Counted from the stretch's first letter, positions 1-8,997 are shown. The stretch is 64,000 bases of DNA from Paenibacillus sp. HGH0039 (GCF_000411255.1 NZ_KE150413.1:2518580-2582579), one strand, 5' to 3'. A program made the numbers and translations. The notes: generated by a model from the sequence alone, not told the origin.

Positions 1-921
1 TATCAGGGACGAAATCCGCGACCGTCGGACTTCGACGAGTACTGGGAGCGCGCGCTGGCCGAGCTGGATTCCGTGGACCCTCAGGTGGAACTGGTTCCGT
101 CGGACTTTAAAGTTCCTTACGCCGAGTGCTTCGACCTGTATTTTACCGGTGTAAAAGGGGCCCGGATTCACGCGAAATACGTGAAACCGAAATCGGACGG
201 CAAACCGCATCCGGCGGTTCTTCAGTTTCACGGCTATACCGGCCATGCCGGAGACTGGCTGGAGCGGCTTCCGTACGCCGCGCTCGGCTATTCGGTAGCG
301 GCGCTGGACGTGCGCGGTCAGGGCGGAAAGTCGCAGGATATCGGCGGGATTGCGGGCAATACGCATCACGGTCACATTATCCGCGGACTGGATGAGCATC
401 CGGACGAGCTGCTGTTCCGCCATGTTTTCCTGGATACGGTCCGTCTGGCGCGGATCGTGATGGATTTCGAGGAAGTGGACGGCAGCCGCGTGGCCACGAT
501 GGGCGGATCGCAGGGCGGCGCGCTGGCGCTCGCTTGCGCGGCGTTGGAGCCGCGCATCCGCAAGGTCGCGGCCAACTTCCCGTTTCTGAGCGACTACAAA
601 CGCGTCTGGGAAATGGATCTGGCCAAGGACGCTTACGCGGAGCTGCGTACGTACTTCCGTTTCTTCGATCCTCAGCACAAGCGGGAAGACGAAGTGTTCT
701 ACAAGCTGGGCTATATCGACATTCAGCACTTGGCTTCCCGGATTACGGCGGATATTTTGTTCGGCATCGGCCTGATGGATACCGTATGCCCGCCGTCCAC
801 GCAGTATGCGGTGCTTAATAAATTGAAGGCGCCGGTACAGCTGGAGATCTACCCCGATTTTGCTCATGAAGGCCTTCCGGGGATGGGCGATAAACAATTT
901 ATGTTTTTGCAGCAGCTATAA
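1..921 (+). CDS. Acetylxylan esterase / cephalosporin-C deacetylase (AXE1 family), 5' end outside window
   Basis: The open frame runs in from base 1, before the first ATG at 73, and reads YQGRNPRPSDFDEYW, the typical N-terminal stretch of AXE1-family esterases, so only a few residues are missing. The family removes acetyl groups from acetylated xylo-oligosaccharides or similar small esters in the cytoplasm. An alpha/beta-hydrolase nucleophile elbow GGSQGG (Ser), a late Asp in LMDTVCPPST and a His in AHEGLPG form the expected triad. A hairpin terminator follows directly, so this is the last gene of its unit. The natural substrate cannot be read from the sequence. Confidence 0.9.
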   Translation, partial: YQGRNPRPSDFDEYWERALAELDSVDPQVELVPSDFKVPYAECFDLYFTGVKGARIHAKYVKPKSDGKPHPAVLQFHGYTGHAGDWLERLPYAALGYSVAALDVRGQGGKSQDIGGIAGNTHHGHIIRGLDEHPDELLFRHVFLDTVRLARIVMDFEEVDGSRVATMGGSQGGALALACAALEPRIRKVAANFPFLSDYKRVWEMDLAKDAYAELRTYFRFFDPQHKREDEVFYKLGYIDIQHLASRITADILFGIGLMDTVCPPSTQYAVLNKLKAPVQLEIYPDFAHEGLPGMGDKQFMFLQQL

Positions 922-930
922 AATGACCGC

Positions 931-959
931 AAAGGCCGGGGATTTTTCCCTTGGCCTTT
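931..959 (+). terminator. Hairpin terminator after the esterase
   Basis: AAAGGCC and GGCCTTT, extended by GGGGA/TCCCT, form a stem around a T-rich loop ten bases after the esterase stop. The T-run after the stem is short, so strength is uncertain. Confidence 0.6.
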
Positions 960-1067
960 GTCGTGTTTCCGGCCTATAATCTGTAGTAAGTCAGACATCG
1001 TCGCGAATACATGAGGATGTTTGCAGGAAGTCGGGTACCATCATGGGAAATACGGAGGGGGTTCGCG

Positions 1068-2180
1068 ATGACGGAGCTGAAACGTTGCCAGGAGCGGGCA
1101 CTGGAGGCTATTGAGGCCAAAGCAGCGGCGGCGGAGCCGCATGCGAGGGAGAAGGCCGCGGAAATTTTGCGCGAGGCGGATTTCGGCGCTTTGTCCGCGG
1201 AAGAGCTGTGCGCAGCGGTTGTGGCCCGCTCCCGCGTCACGCTGAATTTTCACCCGGACCGGCTCATCGCGGGGGGCCTTACCGTTGCGGAAGGGCTGCT
1301 GCAGGACGGCGAATACCGGAGCCAGTTCGAAACGCGCATCTCCAGCGGCGGCCTGAGCGCTTATCCGGGCGGGGACCGCGACCGCTGGGAGCGAAGCCTG
1401 TTCGCGGGCGCGTATCAGGCGGAGAGCGTGCAGCCGTGCGACCGGCCGAAATACGGCGCGCTGAACGTGATGCGCTACGCGGACGGGGCGTCGCCGCGCT
1501 TCGGGTCCTGCCATTTCCGGCTGAAAGCCGGCGTCCTGGACCGGTGCACGTTTACCTGCGGGGACAGCCATGCGCAGCCGGAACATGCGGGCACCCGCAA
1601 GGTGTTTATGCCGGTGCTGGCGGCCCTGCTCGAAGAGGTGCGGACCACGGGCTCGGCGCTCGCTTCGGATGTGCCAGGTGCGGGGGCGTTTGCAGCCCGC
1701 TGTTTGAGCGCAGCGGAGCCTGCGAGCAAAGACGGGCTGCCCGGTCCGGGTGCCATCGGCGGAATAGGCCGCGCCCTCGACGCCTATATCGAAGCGCAGA
1801 TACACGGGGCGATCCGCCTGGAGTCCGACGTGGACGCGCTCGTCGCGGACCCGTCGTTTCAAGGCACCGCCACCGGCGCGCAGCTTGGCGCGCTCTGCGA
1901 GGCTTACGGCATTCCGCTCTATTGGCATCCCGGCTTCCGGCTTGCCGCCGGATCGGTGCCGGAAGATTTCCGCGGACCCGTTATGCCTCCGCTTGCGCGG
2001 CGAGTCGCTGCGTCTTTCGGGGCGGGGGCGGCGTCTCCGGACGTGTTCGATGCGGCCGCGATCGGCAGAGCCGCGGCCAGCTTGCATCGTCAGCCGGAAG
2101 CATGGGCGGACTTCGGGACCCCGGCCGAGGTGCTTCAATATTTGAAGCAGCTTTGGCACGTGCTCGTCCGCTACGGCTGA
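1068..2180 (+). CDS. DUF3626-family protein
   Basis: Predicted protein of 370 residues. The ATG at 1068 is preferred over the in-frame ATG at 1011 because GGAGGGGG lies seven bases ahead of it. The segment RVTLNFHPDR near residue 60, followed by a Gly-rich block (SSGGLSAYPGG), resembles the conserved part of DUF3626 proteins, whose activity is not known to me. A second conserved stretch near residue 140 (FGSCHFRL, then FTCGDSHAQP) contains His and Cys residues that could bind metal or act in catalysis. No signal peptide or membrane segment is visible, so it is probably cytoplasmic. It stands alone between a terminator and the T-box leader. Confidence 0.7.
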   Translation: MTELKRCQERALEAIEAKAAAAEPHAREKAAEILREADFGALSAEELCAAVVARSRVTLNFHPDRLIAGGLTVAEGLLQDGEYRSQFETRISSGGLSAYPGGDRDRWERSLFAGAYQAESVQPCDRPKYGALNVMRYADGASPRFGSCHFRLKAGVLDRCTFTCGDSHAQPEHAGTRKVFMPVLAALLEEVRTTGSALASDVPGAGAFAARCLSAAEPASKDGLPGPGAIGGIGRALDAYIEAQIHGAIRLESDVDALVADPSFQGTATGAQLGALCEAYGIPLYWHPGFRLAAGSVPEDFRGPVMPPLARRVAASFGAGAASPDVFDAAAIGRAAASLHRQPEAWADFGTPAEVLQYLKQLWHVLVRYG

Positions 2181-2239
2181 ACGCCGGGCGGGAAGGCTGC
2201 TTTGTCAAGGTAAAGCAACTGCGCGTTAAACCGGCAGCT

Positions 2240-2560
2240 TGCTTTTATTTTTCCCATTGGAGTAGAATGAGTAAAATTACTTGTTGAACAGGCTGAGAAG
2301 GAGAGAGTAAGCGGATTGACATTTATGACAGGAACGGACCGCCACCGACTGAGAGCGTCCGAGAAAATGTCCCCGCCGAAGTTCACTCCGGAGCCGGTGC
2401 CTGATGGACAGCCGCAAGCGGCTTTCTCTAGGGTTACCCGTATTCCCTTCGTTACAGGGCCGAAAGTGAGAGGACCGAACTTTTTTCATGCAGTCCGTTC
2501 TCTCGAATAAGGGTGGTACCACGACTTCTCGTCCCTTGCGGAGGAGAGGTCTTTTTTTAT
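2240..2560 (+). promoter_or_regulatory. T-box leader of aroA (tRNA-sensing attenuator)
   Basis: The canonical T-box sequence AAGGGTGGTACCACG lies at about 2509-2523. It is followed by an intrinsic terminator (GACTTCTC pairing with GAGAGGTC, then seven T) that ends about 30 bases before aroA. Upstream there are AGAGAGTAAG and GACTGAGAGCG stretches typical of Stem I. By position relative to the CCGGAG segment, TTC at 2382-2384 (Phe) is the likeliest specifier codon, but I did not fold the RNA. Uncharged tRNA would stabilise the antiterminator and turn on the first step of aromatic amino-acid synthesis. Confidence 0.88.
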
Positions 2561-2588
2561 TTTCTGGACATAAAAAGGAGAGATTACG

Positions 2589-3662
2589 ATGGCACAAGGA
2601 AATTTAGACGCACTGCGTGAACGGCTGGATACGATCAACGGGCAACTGCTGGAGCTGCTTTCGGAGCGGGCAGAGATCGTCCAGGAGATCGGTCAGGAGA
2701 AGGAACGCCAGGGAGTCCCGAAATTCGATCCCGTCCGCGAAAAGAAAATGCTCGATGAACTGGTGGCGCTCAATAAAGGCCCGTTCAGCCATGAGACGGT
2801 CCGGCATCTGTTCAAGCAGATTTTCAAGGCGTCGCTTAACTTGCAGGAGGAAGGCCAGAAGAAACATCTGCTCGTAAGCCGCAAAAACAAGAGTGAGGAC
2901 ACGATCGTCACGCTGGGTGACGGAATTTCGGTCGGAAACGGCAAGCCTGTCATGATCGCCGGCCCTTGTTCCGTCGAAAGCTACGAACAGGTCCGTCAAG
3001 TCGCGGCTGTACTGAAAGAAGCTGGTGTGACGGTCATGCGCGGAGGGGCGTTCAAACCCCGCACATCTCCTTACGATTTCCAGGGTCTTGGCATCGAAGG
3101 GCTGAAAATTCTTAAAGAAGTGGCCACCGAATTCGGCCTCAAAACGATCAGCGAAATCGTCGACCCGGCCCATATCGAAATCGCCTGCGATTACATCGAT
3201 GTGATCCAGATCGGCGCGCGCAACATGCAGAACTTCGAGCTGCTTAAAGCGGCCGGAGACGTGCGCGTTCCCGTCCTGTTGAAGCGCGGTCTGGCGGCCA
3301 CGCTCGATGAGTTCCTGAATGCGGCCGAGTACATCGTGTCCCGGGGCAACACGCAGGTAATGCTGATCGAGAGAGGGATCCGCACCTACGAGAAAGCGAC
3401 GCGCAACACGCTCGACATTTCGGCCGTGCCGATCCTCAAGCAGGAGAGCCATCTGCCGGTGCTTGTCGACGTCACCCACTCCACGGGACGCAAAGATATT
3501 TTGGCGCCCTGTGCGAAAGCGGCGCTTGCCGCAGGGGCGGACGGCGTAATGGTCGAAGTCCATCCGGACCCGGCTACCGCCCTTTCCGACGCTGCGCAGC
3601 AGCTGAATTTCAAGGAATTCGGAGACTTCTACAAAACGGTAACGGAGTCCGGCCTGTTTTAA
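2589..3662 (+). CDS. aroA: Bifunctional chorismate mutase / 3-deoxy-7-phosphoheptulonate (DAHP) synthase
   Basis: Protein of 357 residues. Residues 1-85 are an AroQ-type chorismate mutase helix bundle ([20 protein letters not shown]), as in the feedback-sensing N-terminus of Bacillus AroA(G). Residues about 100-345 are a class I beta / KDSA-like DAHP synthase barrel with GPCSVES near residue 125 and [11 protein letters not shown]. It condenses phosphoenolpyruvate with erythrose 4-phosphate as the committed step of the shikimate pathway, with the mutase domain acting as allosteric site for chorismate or prephenate. AAAGGAGAG precedes the ATG. Control is by the T-box just upstream, and a strong terminator follows, so it is monocistronic. 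Confidence 0.96.
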   Translation: MAQGNLDALRERLDTINGQLLELLSERAEIVQEIGQEKERQGVPKFDPVREKKMLDELVALNKGPFSHETVRHLFKQIFKASLNLQEEGQKKHLLVSRKNKSEDTIVTLGDGISVGNGKPVMIAGPCSVESYEQVRQVAAVLKEAGVTVMRGGAFKPRTSPYDFQGLGIEGLKILKEVATEFGLKTISEIVDPAHIEIACDYIDVIQIGARNMQNFELLKAAGDVRVPVLLKRGLAATLDEFLNAAEYIVSRGNTQVMLIERGIRTYEKATRNTLDISAVPILKQESHLPVLVDVTHSTGRKDILAPCAKAALAAGADGVMVEVHPDPATALSDAAQQLNFKEFGDFYKTVTESGLF

Positions 3663-3694
3663 GTATCCCGAGTCCGCATGGCGGGCAGTTATAA

Positions 3695-3752
3695 AAAGAA
3701 CCGGCACAGCTCCTTCTTTTCTCGGAAAGAAGGGCCGGCCGGTTCTTTTTTT
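3695..3752 (+). terminator. Terminator of aroA, abutting a convergent small gene
   Basis: AAGAACCGGC pairs with GCCGGTTCTT around an inner AGAAGG/CCTTCT-type stem, followed by nine T. It abuts the stop of the convergent small gene at 3753. Confidence 0.85.
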
Positions 3753-3926
3753 TTAAACGAGACGGTAATCGTCTATTTTCTCGCCGTCTTCCCAAATTTC
3801 CAGGAACAGCGCATCGCAATCTTCGAAATCTTCCGGTTTAAACGCCATGGCTTTCTCTTCGTCCGGCGTCACGCACACATTCTCCGTACTCTCTCCGTTA
3901 AACGCGAGAACCGCATAAATCTTCAT
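3753..3926 (-). CDS. Small acidic protein of unknown function (57 aa)
   Basis: This ORF is shorter than a 60-residue cut-off. On the minus strand AAGGAGAATGCACG precedes an ATG that opens MKIYAVLAFNGES and runs to IDDYRLV. The protein is strongly acidic (many Glu and Asp) with two Cys, has no signal peptide or membrane segment, and ends right at the aroA terminator. The good ribosome site and coding-like composition support it as real. I do not recognise a family, although short proteins of this kind are common in Paenibacillus. Confidence 0.6.
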   Translation of the reverse strand: MKIYAVLAFNGESTENVCVTPDEEKAMAFKPEDFEDCDALFLEIWEDGEKIDDYRLV

Positions 3927-4023
3927 CGTGCATTCTCCTTCTTATGAGCTTAGTGTCCTCCTGCCATTATAAATTTCTTGATCGTTTTAAGCAAAAGTAA
4001 AGAGGGATGCTTGATTGTATTAG

Positions 4024-4998
4024 TTACTTGGGACGCGAGTAGATCAGGCCCATTTTATATTCCGGCTCTGTCAGCGTGCCCTCATTAGTAAAGAGCAAGG
4101 AGGCTTTGTAGGTATCGGCCTCGAATTGGTTGAAAATCGCTAAGTTTTCCGATCCCATAGCCATTTCGATCATACCTCTGCGGTCCTCCCCGTAGATTTG
4201 TTTATAAAAGGATTCCGCAAGATCTTCCGACCATATCATGTAGTCTTCGTCGTTTTGCCGATAAAAGGAGGACAGTGTCCCGGAGATCTCCCCGTACATA
4301 TCGTAAATCTCGTCATAGGTAGAAGACAAAACGGGAAGATAAGCGACTTCCGTTAATCCGGAGGAGTTGAACTTGAAAGCCAATTGGCTGTCGTTTTCCT
4401 CTACAAACCGATTGTGATAGATCACGAAATCGTAACCGTCTTTGTCGCCGGTGTATTGGATGTACGGCTTTTGATTCAGCGTAGCCTGCACCTCGGCGGG
4501 ACTCATTCCCCAAGTCCAATTAAAATATGGATCGCTCACCTTAGAGCTGTCGACTGATCCGCGTTCCGCGCCGCTGCGGATAACGATTTGCCGTGCGGAT
4601 TCGTTCCAAATCACTTGATTGCCTGTCGCTTCGCCGATAAATCTCAAGGGGACGACTGTATTGCCGTCCACATTCGCCGGGGCCGCCTCCAAAACCTTGG
4701 TTTCGCCATTAACGGCTGCATTTTTGTTGTTTATTTGCAAGACGATAGACAGCCCGTCTTTTCGGCCCGTAACGGTGTTGGTTTTGGAGTCCCACTCTAC
4801 GGTTAGGCCCAGTTCTTCAAAAATAGGACGAAATTGGACGAGAGTTACCCCCGATTCAATCGCGGGCTCGACGTCGAAATGCACCCGCTCGTTTTGTATA
4901 AAAACTTTAACAGGGTCATTGGCAAAAACGTTGGCGGGCATTGCGAACGAAGCCGCAAGCAGGGCGGACAAAAGTGCGGTTTTTGTTTTCCGGTTCAA
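4024..4998 (-). CDS. Secreted protein with copper-amine-oxidase N-terminal (stalk) domain
   Basis: Protein of 324 residues starting at a TTG (4998), with AAGGGG about ten bases ahead. Residues 1-26 form a signal peptide (KTALLSALLAASFAMPANVFA). Residues about 30-140 carry two repeats of the copper-amine-oxidase-like N domain (VTLVQFRPIFEELGLTVEW and NTVVPLRFIGEATGNQV), a non-catalytic module very abundant in Paenibacillus exported proteins. The remaining 180 residues, rich in aromatic and acidic residues, are unrecognised and probably bind something in the wall or outside. The AT-rich upstream stretch separates it from the divergent rtcB leader. Confidence 0.85.
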   Translation of the reverse strand: MNRKTKTALLSALLAASFAMPANVFANDPVKVFIQNERVHFDVEPAIESGVTLVQFRPIFEELGLTVEWDSKTNTVTGRKDGLSIVLQINNKNAAVNGETKVLEAAPANVDGNTVVPLRFIGEATGNQVIWNESARQIVIRSGAERGSVDSSKVSDPYFNWTWGMSPAEVQATLNQKPYIQYTGDKDGYDFVIYHNRFVEENDSQLAFKFNSSGLTEVAYLPVLSSTYDEIYDMYGEISGTLSSFYRQNDEDYMIWSEDLAESFYKQIYGEDRRGMIEMAMGSENLAIFNQFEADTYKASLLFTNEGTLTEPEYKMGLIYSRPK

Positions 4999-5160
4999 AA
5001 TAAGTATCCCCTTTTCTTATGTAAAAATCTTCCGTAATCGTCTCATAGTTAGATAGGACTTTCAACCTATATTTTGGAAATGAAATAGATTATTACACGA
5101 TTTTATACGCTTATTTAAAAAAACAAAACAATTATAATTATTTTTTCCCAGTGGTATGGA

Positions 5161-5190
5161 TTGACAATTTGCCGTAGCAGACCGTATGAT
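5161..5190 (+). promoter_or_regulatory. Promoter of the rtcB-kptA leader transcript
   Basis: TTGACA (5161-5166), 18 bases, then TATGAT (5185-5190) match the vegetative consensus. It lies in an AT-rich stretch and is followed by a ribosome site and a 23-codon ORF. Confidence 0.65.
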
Positions 5191-5222
5191 GGGTACAATT
5201 ATTCGAAAGGAGGCCGGAAACA

Positions 5223-5294
5223 ATGACATTTACCATCTCCCGCACTCAATTGAACAGAGAAGTCCATTTCACCGGTCTCGACGGGATCATGTGA
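5223..5294 (+). CDS. Putative 23-residue leader peptide of rtcB-kptA
   Basis: AAAGGAGGCCGGAAACA precedes an ATG that opens a 23-codon frame (MTFTISRTQLNREV..., ending DGIM) and a TGA stop. It lies between the promoter and two hairpins ahead of rtcB. Position and excellent ribosome site suggest a translated leader ORF that influences downstream attenuation. It could instead be the remnant of a longer gene. No enrichment for a single amino acid is evident. Confidence 0.45.
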   Translation: MTFTISRTQLNREVHFTGLDGIM

Positions 5295-5302
5295 AAGTTG
5301 GT

Positions 5303-5379
5303 CAGGCGCATGTTTTCCGCATGCCGTCCTGAATAACCGTGCTGCAGACAGCCATGGACGCGAGGTCCATGGTTTTTTT
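5303..5379 (+). promoter_or_regulatory. Structured leader with intrinsic terminator upstream of rtcB
   Basis: Two hairpins follow the leader ORF. The first, about 5303-5333, pairs CAGG/CCTG and GCATG/CATGC. The second is a terminator, CCATGGAC-GCGAG-GTCCATGG (5352-5372), followed by seven T. It lies 48 bases before rtcB and inside its likely transcript, so it would stop transcription unless relieved. The arrangement is that of an attenuator. Which signal acts on it is unknown. Confidence 0.6.
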
Positions 5380-5426
5380 GCATTTATTTTTTATCAAGTT
5401 TCTCAATCAAGAAAGGAAGTCTATCT

Positions 5427-6851
5427 ATGAAAGAAAACTACTACCGCCAGGTTAAACTGCCCTCGGGGATCGTACACGTGTACGCCGGACCGTCCTTGTA
5501 TGAGGCGCTGGATTATAAAGTATTCGAAATGGCAAACAACAATTTGCAAATCCCGAACGGGGTTTATATGAGTTATACACCGGACGTTCACGTCGGAGTC
5601 GGCACCTGCATCGGCACTACGGCCGTCTGGAACAGTGAGGACGGGTATGTATCCCCCTCCATCGTGGGGAGCGATATCGGCTGCGGCATGAGGGTTCATC
5701 TGACGAATTTGCACAAGGACGAACTGAAGGATTTGAAGCTGCGGAAGAAGCTGGTGCGCACGATTGAGAAGTACTTGCCCGTCGATTCCCATACCCGTGG
5801 ACATTTTTCCGATATTCGTTTGGAGACGGTGGTGAAAAAAGGGCTTCACGGCCTTCCGAAAAAGTACATCCCCGACGGCTATACGCCGCGTAAAGCCAAA
5901 TCGCTGACTCACGTGGAATCGAGCCGCTTCGGTTTTGACGAGAATTCGCTGAACCGGCTGCCGGAAAACGTCTGGCACCGTTCTCATCGCCAGCTCGGAA
6001 CGCTGGGGGGAGGCAATCATTTCGCCGAAATCCAGTCGGTTGAAATTGCGGAAGAAAACCGGGGGACAGCGGAAGCATGGGGGTTGTTTGACGGTCAGGT
6101 CATCGTCATGATCCATTCCGGATCGCGTGCGTGGGGCGGATCGGTCAGCCAGTTGTGCGGAAGCGACATCAAACGAATGATGCGGGCCGAAGGTATGGGG
6201 ACAGCCGATCCTAATCTGCTGTTCGCCTCCTTGGATCACCCTTTGGCCGTACAGTATACGGATCTGATGTATTCGGCACTGAACTATGCGGTCGTAAATC
6301 GTCATCTTATCGCGTATGCCATCCGGGAAGCCGGCAAAGACGTATTCGGTTCCAAATTCGAGTTGGCCACCCTCTACGATCTGATGCATAACTACGCTTG
6401 GGAGGAAGATACGGAAGATGAAGGCCGCCGGGTATTCGTCCACCGCAAGGGGGCTACGCGCGCGCTTCCCGCAAATCATCCGGATAATCCCGAGCCTTAC
6501 GCTTCGACGGGCCACCCCGCGTTAATTCCGGGCTCGATGGGAACTTCTTCTTATATTATGGTGGGTTCGGACGGAGGAAAAGCCAATTATCATTCCATCT
6601 GCCACGGAGCGGGGCGCATCCGGTCCCGAAGCGCTACGAAAAGGCTCGTAACCGTAGATGAATTTTCCGCCAGTATGCGCGTGGGTACGGAGGACGAGGT
6701 CGTCGTGAACCAGCGTTCCCTCGAATCGATTCTCGACGAATCGCCGCAGGCCTACAAGGATGTGGATCAAATTATCGAAAGCGTCGTCGGCGCGGGCCTC
6801 GCGTCCGTTGTTGCCAAGTGCAGGCCGATGGCTGTCATAAAAGGAGTTTGA
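5427..6851 (+). CDS. rtcB: RtcB-family RNA ligase
   Basis: Protein of 474 residues, normal for the family. RtcB joins RNA 2',3'-cyclic phosphate or 3'-phosphate ends to 5'-OH ends using GTP and manganese, repairing or splicing tRNA. Visible motifs include SDIGCGMR near residue 83 (metal-binding Asp and Cys), GGGNHF near 195, HSGSRAWG near 232 and CHGAGR near 392 with the His that is guanylylated. GAAAGGAAG precedes the ATG. kptA follows after five bases, so the two form an RNA-repair operon behind the attenuator-like leader. No RtcR-type activator or archease gene is nearby. Confidence 0.95.
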   Translation: MKENYYRQVKLPSGIVHVYAGPSLYEALDYKVFEMANNNLQIPNGVYMSYTPDVHVGVGTCIGTTAVWNSEDGYVSPSIVGSDIGCGMRVHLTNLHKDELKDLKLRKKLVRTIEKYLPVDSHTRGHFSDIRLETVVKKGLHGLPKKYIPDGYTPRKAKSLTHVESSRFGFDENSLNRLPENVWHRSHRQLGTLGGGNHFAEIQSVEIAEENRGTAEAWGLFDGQVIVMIHSGSRAWGGSVSQLCGSDIKRMMRAEGMGTADPNLLFASLDHPLAVQYTDLMYSALNYAVVNRHLIAYAIREAGKDVFGSKFELATLYDLMHNYAWEEDTEDEGRRVFVHRKGATRALPANHPDNPEPYASTGHPALIPGSMGTSSYIMVGSDGGKANYHSICHGAGRIRSRSATKRLVTVDEFSASMRVGTEDEVVVNQRSLESILDESPQAYKDVDQIIESVVGAGLASVVAKCRPMAVIKGV

Positions 6852-6856
6852 TAAAG

Positions 6857-7411
6857 ATGCAGGCATCAAAGAAAGATACACGCTTAAGCAAGCTGATGAG
6901 CAAAATGTTGCGACACTCGCCGGGAGATTTCGGACTTGTTCTCGACGGAGAGGGTTTCTGCTCTCTGGGGGATTTTTTGACTGCTTTGAATCGTGTGTCC
7001 GGTTTCGAAGATGTTCGTCCCGAAGACATTCAAAGAGTAGTCCGCGAATGCGAAAAACAGCGGTTCGAGATTGCGGAGGACTATATCCGGGCCAGATACG
7101 GGCACAGTCATGAACGAATTACGTACGAGGCGGCCGAACCTCCTTCTGTCCTTTATCACGGAACGAACCGGAAGGCCGTTGCCCTAATTATGGCCGAGGG
7201 GCTCCTGCCCATGTCCCGCCAATACGTGCACCTGTCCGAAGGGCTGCATTTCGCTGCTTTAGCGGGAAAGAGGAGAGGAGAACTCGTCATTCTCGAGGTG
7301 GATACAGCCCTCGCCGGACATAAAGGCGTCCGGTTTTATTACGCCGGGAACGAAGTATGGCTGGCGGACCGGATTCCGGCCGAATGCTGCCGTCCGATTG
7401 CCGATCAATAA
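6857..7411 (+). CDS. kptA: RNA 2'-phosphotransferase (Tpt1/KptA family)
   Basis: Protein of 184 residues. The ATG at 6857 is chosen because AAAGGAG lies ahead of it; upstream in-frame starts lie inside rtcB. The N-terminal winged-helix part has LSKLMSKMLRHSP, the family signature with Arg-His. The C-terminal part has YHGTNRKAVALI and a following SRQYVHLSE segment that match the NAD-binding transferase fold. The enzyme moves an internal RNA 2'-phosphate to NAD, forming ADP-ribose 1'',2''-cyclic phosphate. Pairing with rtcB is notable because RtcB itself leaves no 2'-phosphate, so the pair may handle ends produced by another ligase or kinase. Confidence 0.93.
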   Translation: MQASKKDTRLSKLMSKMLRHSPGDFGLVLDGEGFCSLGDFLTALNRVSGFEDVRPEDIQRVVRECEKQRFEIAEDYIRARYGHSHERITYEAAEPPSVLYHGTNRKAVALIMAEGLLPMSRQYVHLSEGLHFAALAGKRRGELVILEVDTALAGHKGVRFYYAGNEVWLADRIPAECCRPIADQ

Positions 7412-7510
7412 TCGTTATCAGTCGGTCCTGCAGGGTGGAGTTTATTCAATAAGCGTGCTAACATAGATCATTGTCTTATCGAATAGCGGAAAGGGGATCA
7501 ACCGGACATC

Positions 7511-8704
7511 ATGAATCATGCACAACTTGCGGGTAAAACGGAAACGATCAAGGACCGGTTCCCGCTCGCGCTCATTTCCTTAACGTGCGGCGCCTTTGCC
7601 ATCGGAATGACCGAATTTGTCATTATGGGGCTGCTGCCCAATGTGGCAGGGGATCTTCATGTCTCCATCCCGCATGCGGGACAACTGATTACGGGCTATG
7701 CGCTCGGAGTAGCGGTCGGGGCCCCGCTGCTGGCGGTCGCTACACACCGTCTGCCGCAGAAAATGCTGCTCTGCCTGCTGATGGTGCTGTTTATCCTCGG
7801 CAACATGGTAGCTGCCATCGCCCCGAATTACGGCCTGCTGATGGGGGCGAGGCTGTTGACCGCGCTGGCGCACGGTACTTTCTTCGGCGTCGGCTCGGTT
7901 ATCGCCGCCAATCTGGTGAAGCCGCACCGCAGGGCTGCGGCTGTCTCCATTATGATGGCGGGACTCACAATCGCCAATATCATCGGCGTTCCGTTCGGCA
8001 CGTTTATCGGCCAGAATCTGGGCTGGCGGGCATCGTTCGGGGCAGTGGCCGTGATGGGCGTTATTTCGCTCATCGGAATCCTGGCCCTGATTCCGGTCAT
8101 TCCCCGGGAGGAATCATCCAGCCTGGCCCGGCAGATCCGGGCGCTGGCGCAGCCGAGACTGCTGCTTGTTCTTCTTACGGGAGCTATCGGCTGCAGCAGC
8201 CTGTTCACCGTGTTCACTTATATCGCCCCGCTCCTGGAGCAGGTGACCGGTTATGTGGAGCACAGTGTGACGTGGATTCTCGTTTTATTCGGCTTCGGCG
8301 TTACCTTCGGCAATATTCTGGGCGGAAAGCTGGCGGACTGGAAGCTGATGCCGGTGATGATCGGCAGTTTCGCCGTACTGGCGCTTATTTTGGCGGTCTT
8401 TGCCTACACGATTTATCTGCCCGCTGCGGCTGTAGTAACGATTTTCATATGGGGCGTCGCCGCTTTCGGAGTGCTGCCCGGCCTTCAGGTCAAGATTATG
8501 ACGCTGGCCAAAGACGCCCCCGCCCTTGCTTCAACGTCCAATCATTCGGCCTTGAATCTCGGCAATGCCGGAGGAGCTTTCCTCGGCGGCATGGTCATTA
8601 ACCAAGCCGGTTTATCGACGCTTCCTTGGGCCGGAGCGGTTTTGTCCCTGATCGGCATGGTGCTTGCGCTCTGGGTGTTCGCATTGGACAGAAAAACGGC
8701 CTGA
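7511..8704 (+). CDS. MFS transporter, AraJ/PbuE-type drug:H+ antiporter
   Basis: Protein of 397 residues with about 12 hydrophobic segments. The start of TM1 (ALISLTCGAFAIGMTEFVIMG) followed by LLPNVAGDLHVS and GQLITGYALGVA is typical of the DHA1 subfamily that includes AraJ, YdhP and the purine exporter PbuE. The substrate cannot be read from sequence; export of purines, sugars or drugs is possible. AAAGGGG lies about 12 bases ahead of the ATG. It stands alone, 100 bases downstream of kptA, at the border of an AT-rich island. Confidence 0.85.
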   Translation: MNHAQLAGKTETIKDRFPLALISLTCGAFAIGMTEFVIMGLLPNVAGDLHVSIPHAGQLITGYALGVAVGAPLLAVATHRLPQKMLLCLLMVLFILGNMVAAIAPNYGLLMGARLLTALAHGTFFGVGSVIAANLVKPHRRAAAVSIMMAGLTIANIIGVPFGTFIGQNLGWRASFGAVAVMGVISLIGILALIPVIPREESSSLARQIRALAQPRLLLVLLTGAIGCSSLFTVFTYIAPLLEQVTGYVEHSVTWILVLFGFGVTFGNILGGKLADWKLMPVMIGSFAVLALILAVFAYTIYLPAAAVVTIFIWGVAAFGVLPGLQVKIMTLAKDAPALASTSNHSALNLGNAGGAFLGGMVINQAGLSTLPWAGAVLSLIGMVLALWVFALDRKTA

Positions 8705-8997
8705 TCTCAACCAGGCGGTAATAGCCTTAGAGAAGTAAAGCAGGCTTTGAGACCGCCCGTCATGCGGTTCTCTAACGAGGCGGGATGTTCGCGCATAGGA
8801 TACATGTGGAGTGCTTAATATTGATGGTACTGAATTAATGAGATGTGACCGTGCGGCTCAAAGGCATTGATTGTAATGATATGATCGTGTTAGTGGAAGA
8901 AGGACAATCTAGGTTTTAACCCGAAAATATATAAATGGAAATAATTCTATATGATAAGTTATTATTTATCTTTGTAAAAGAAAGTGAGAGTGAAAAT

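Noticed and set aside
1041-2159. Long antisense frame opposite the DUF3626 gene
   Set aside because: High GC gives long shadow frames; no ribosome site or domain, and Arg-rich composition typical of noncoding frames.
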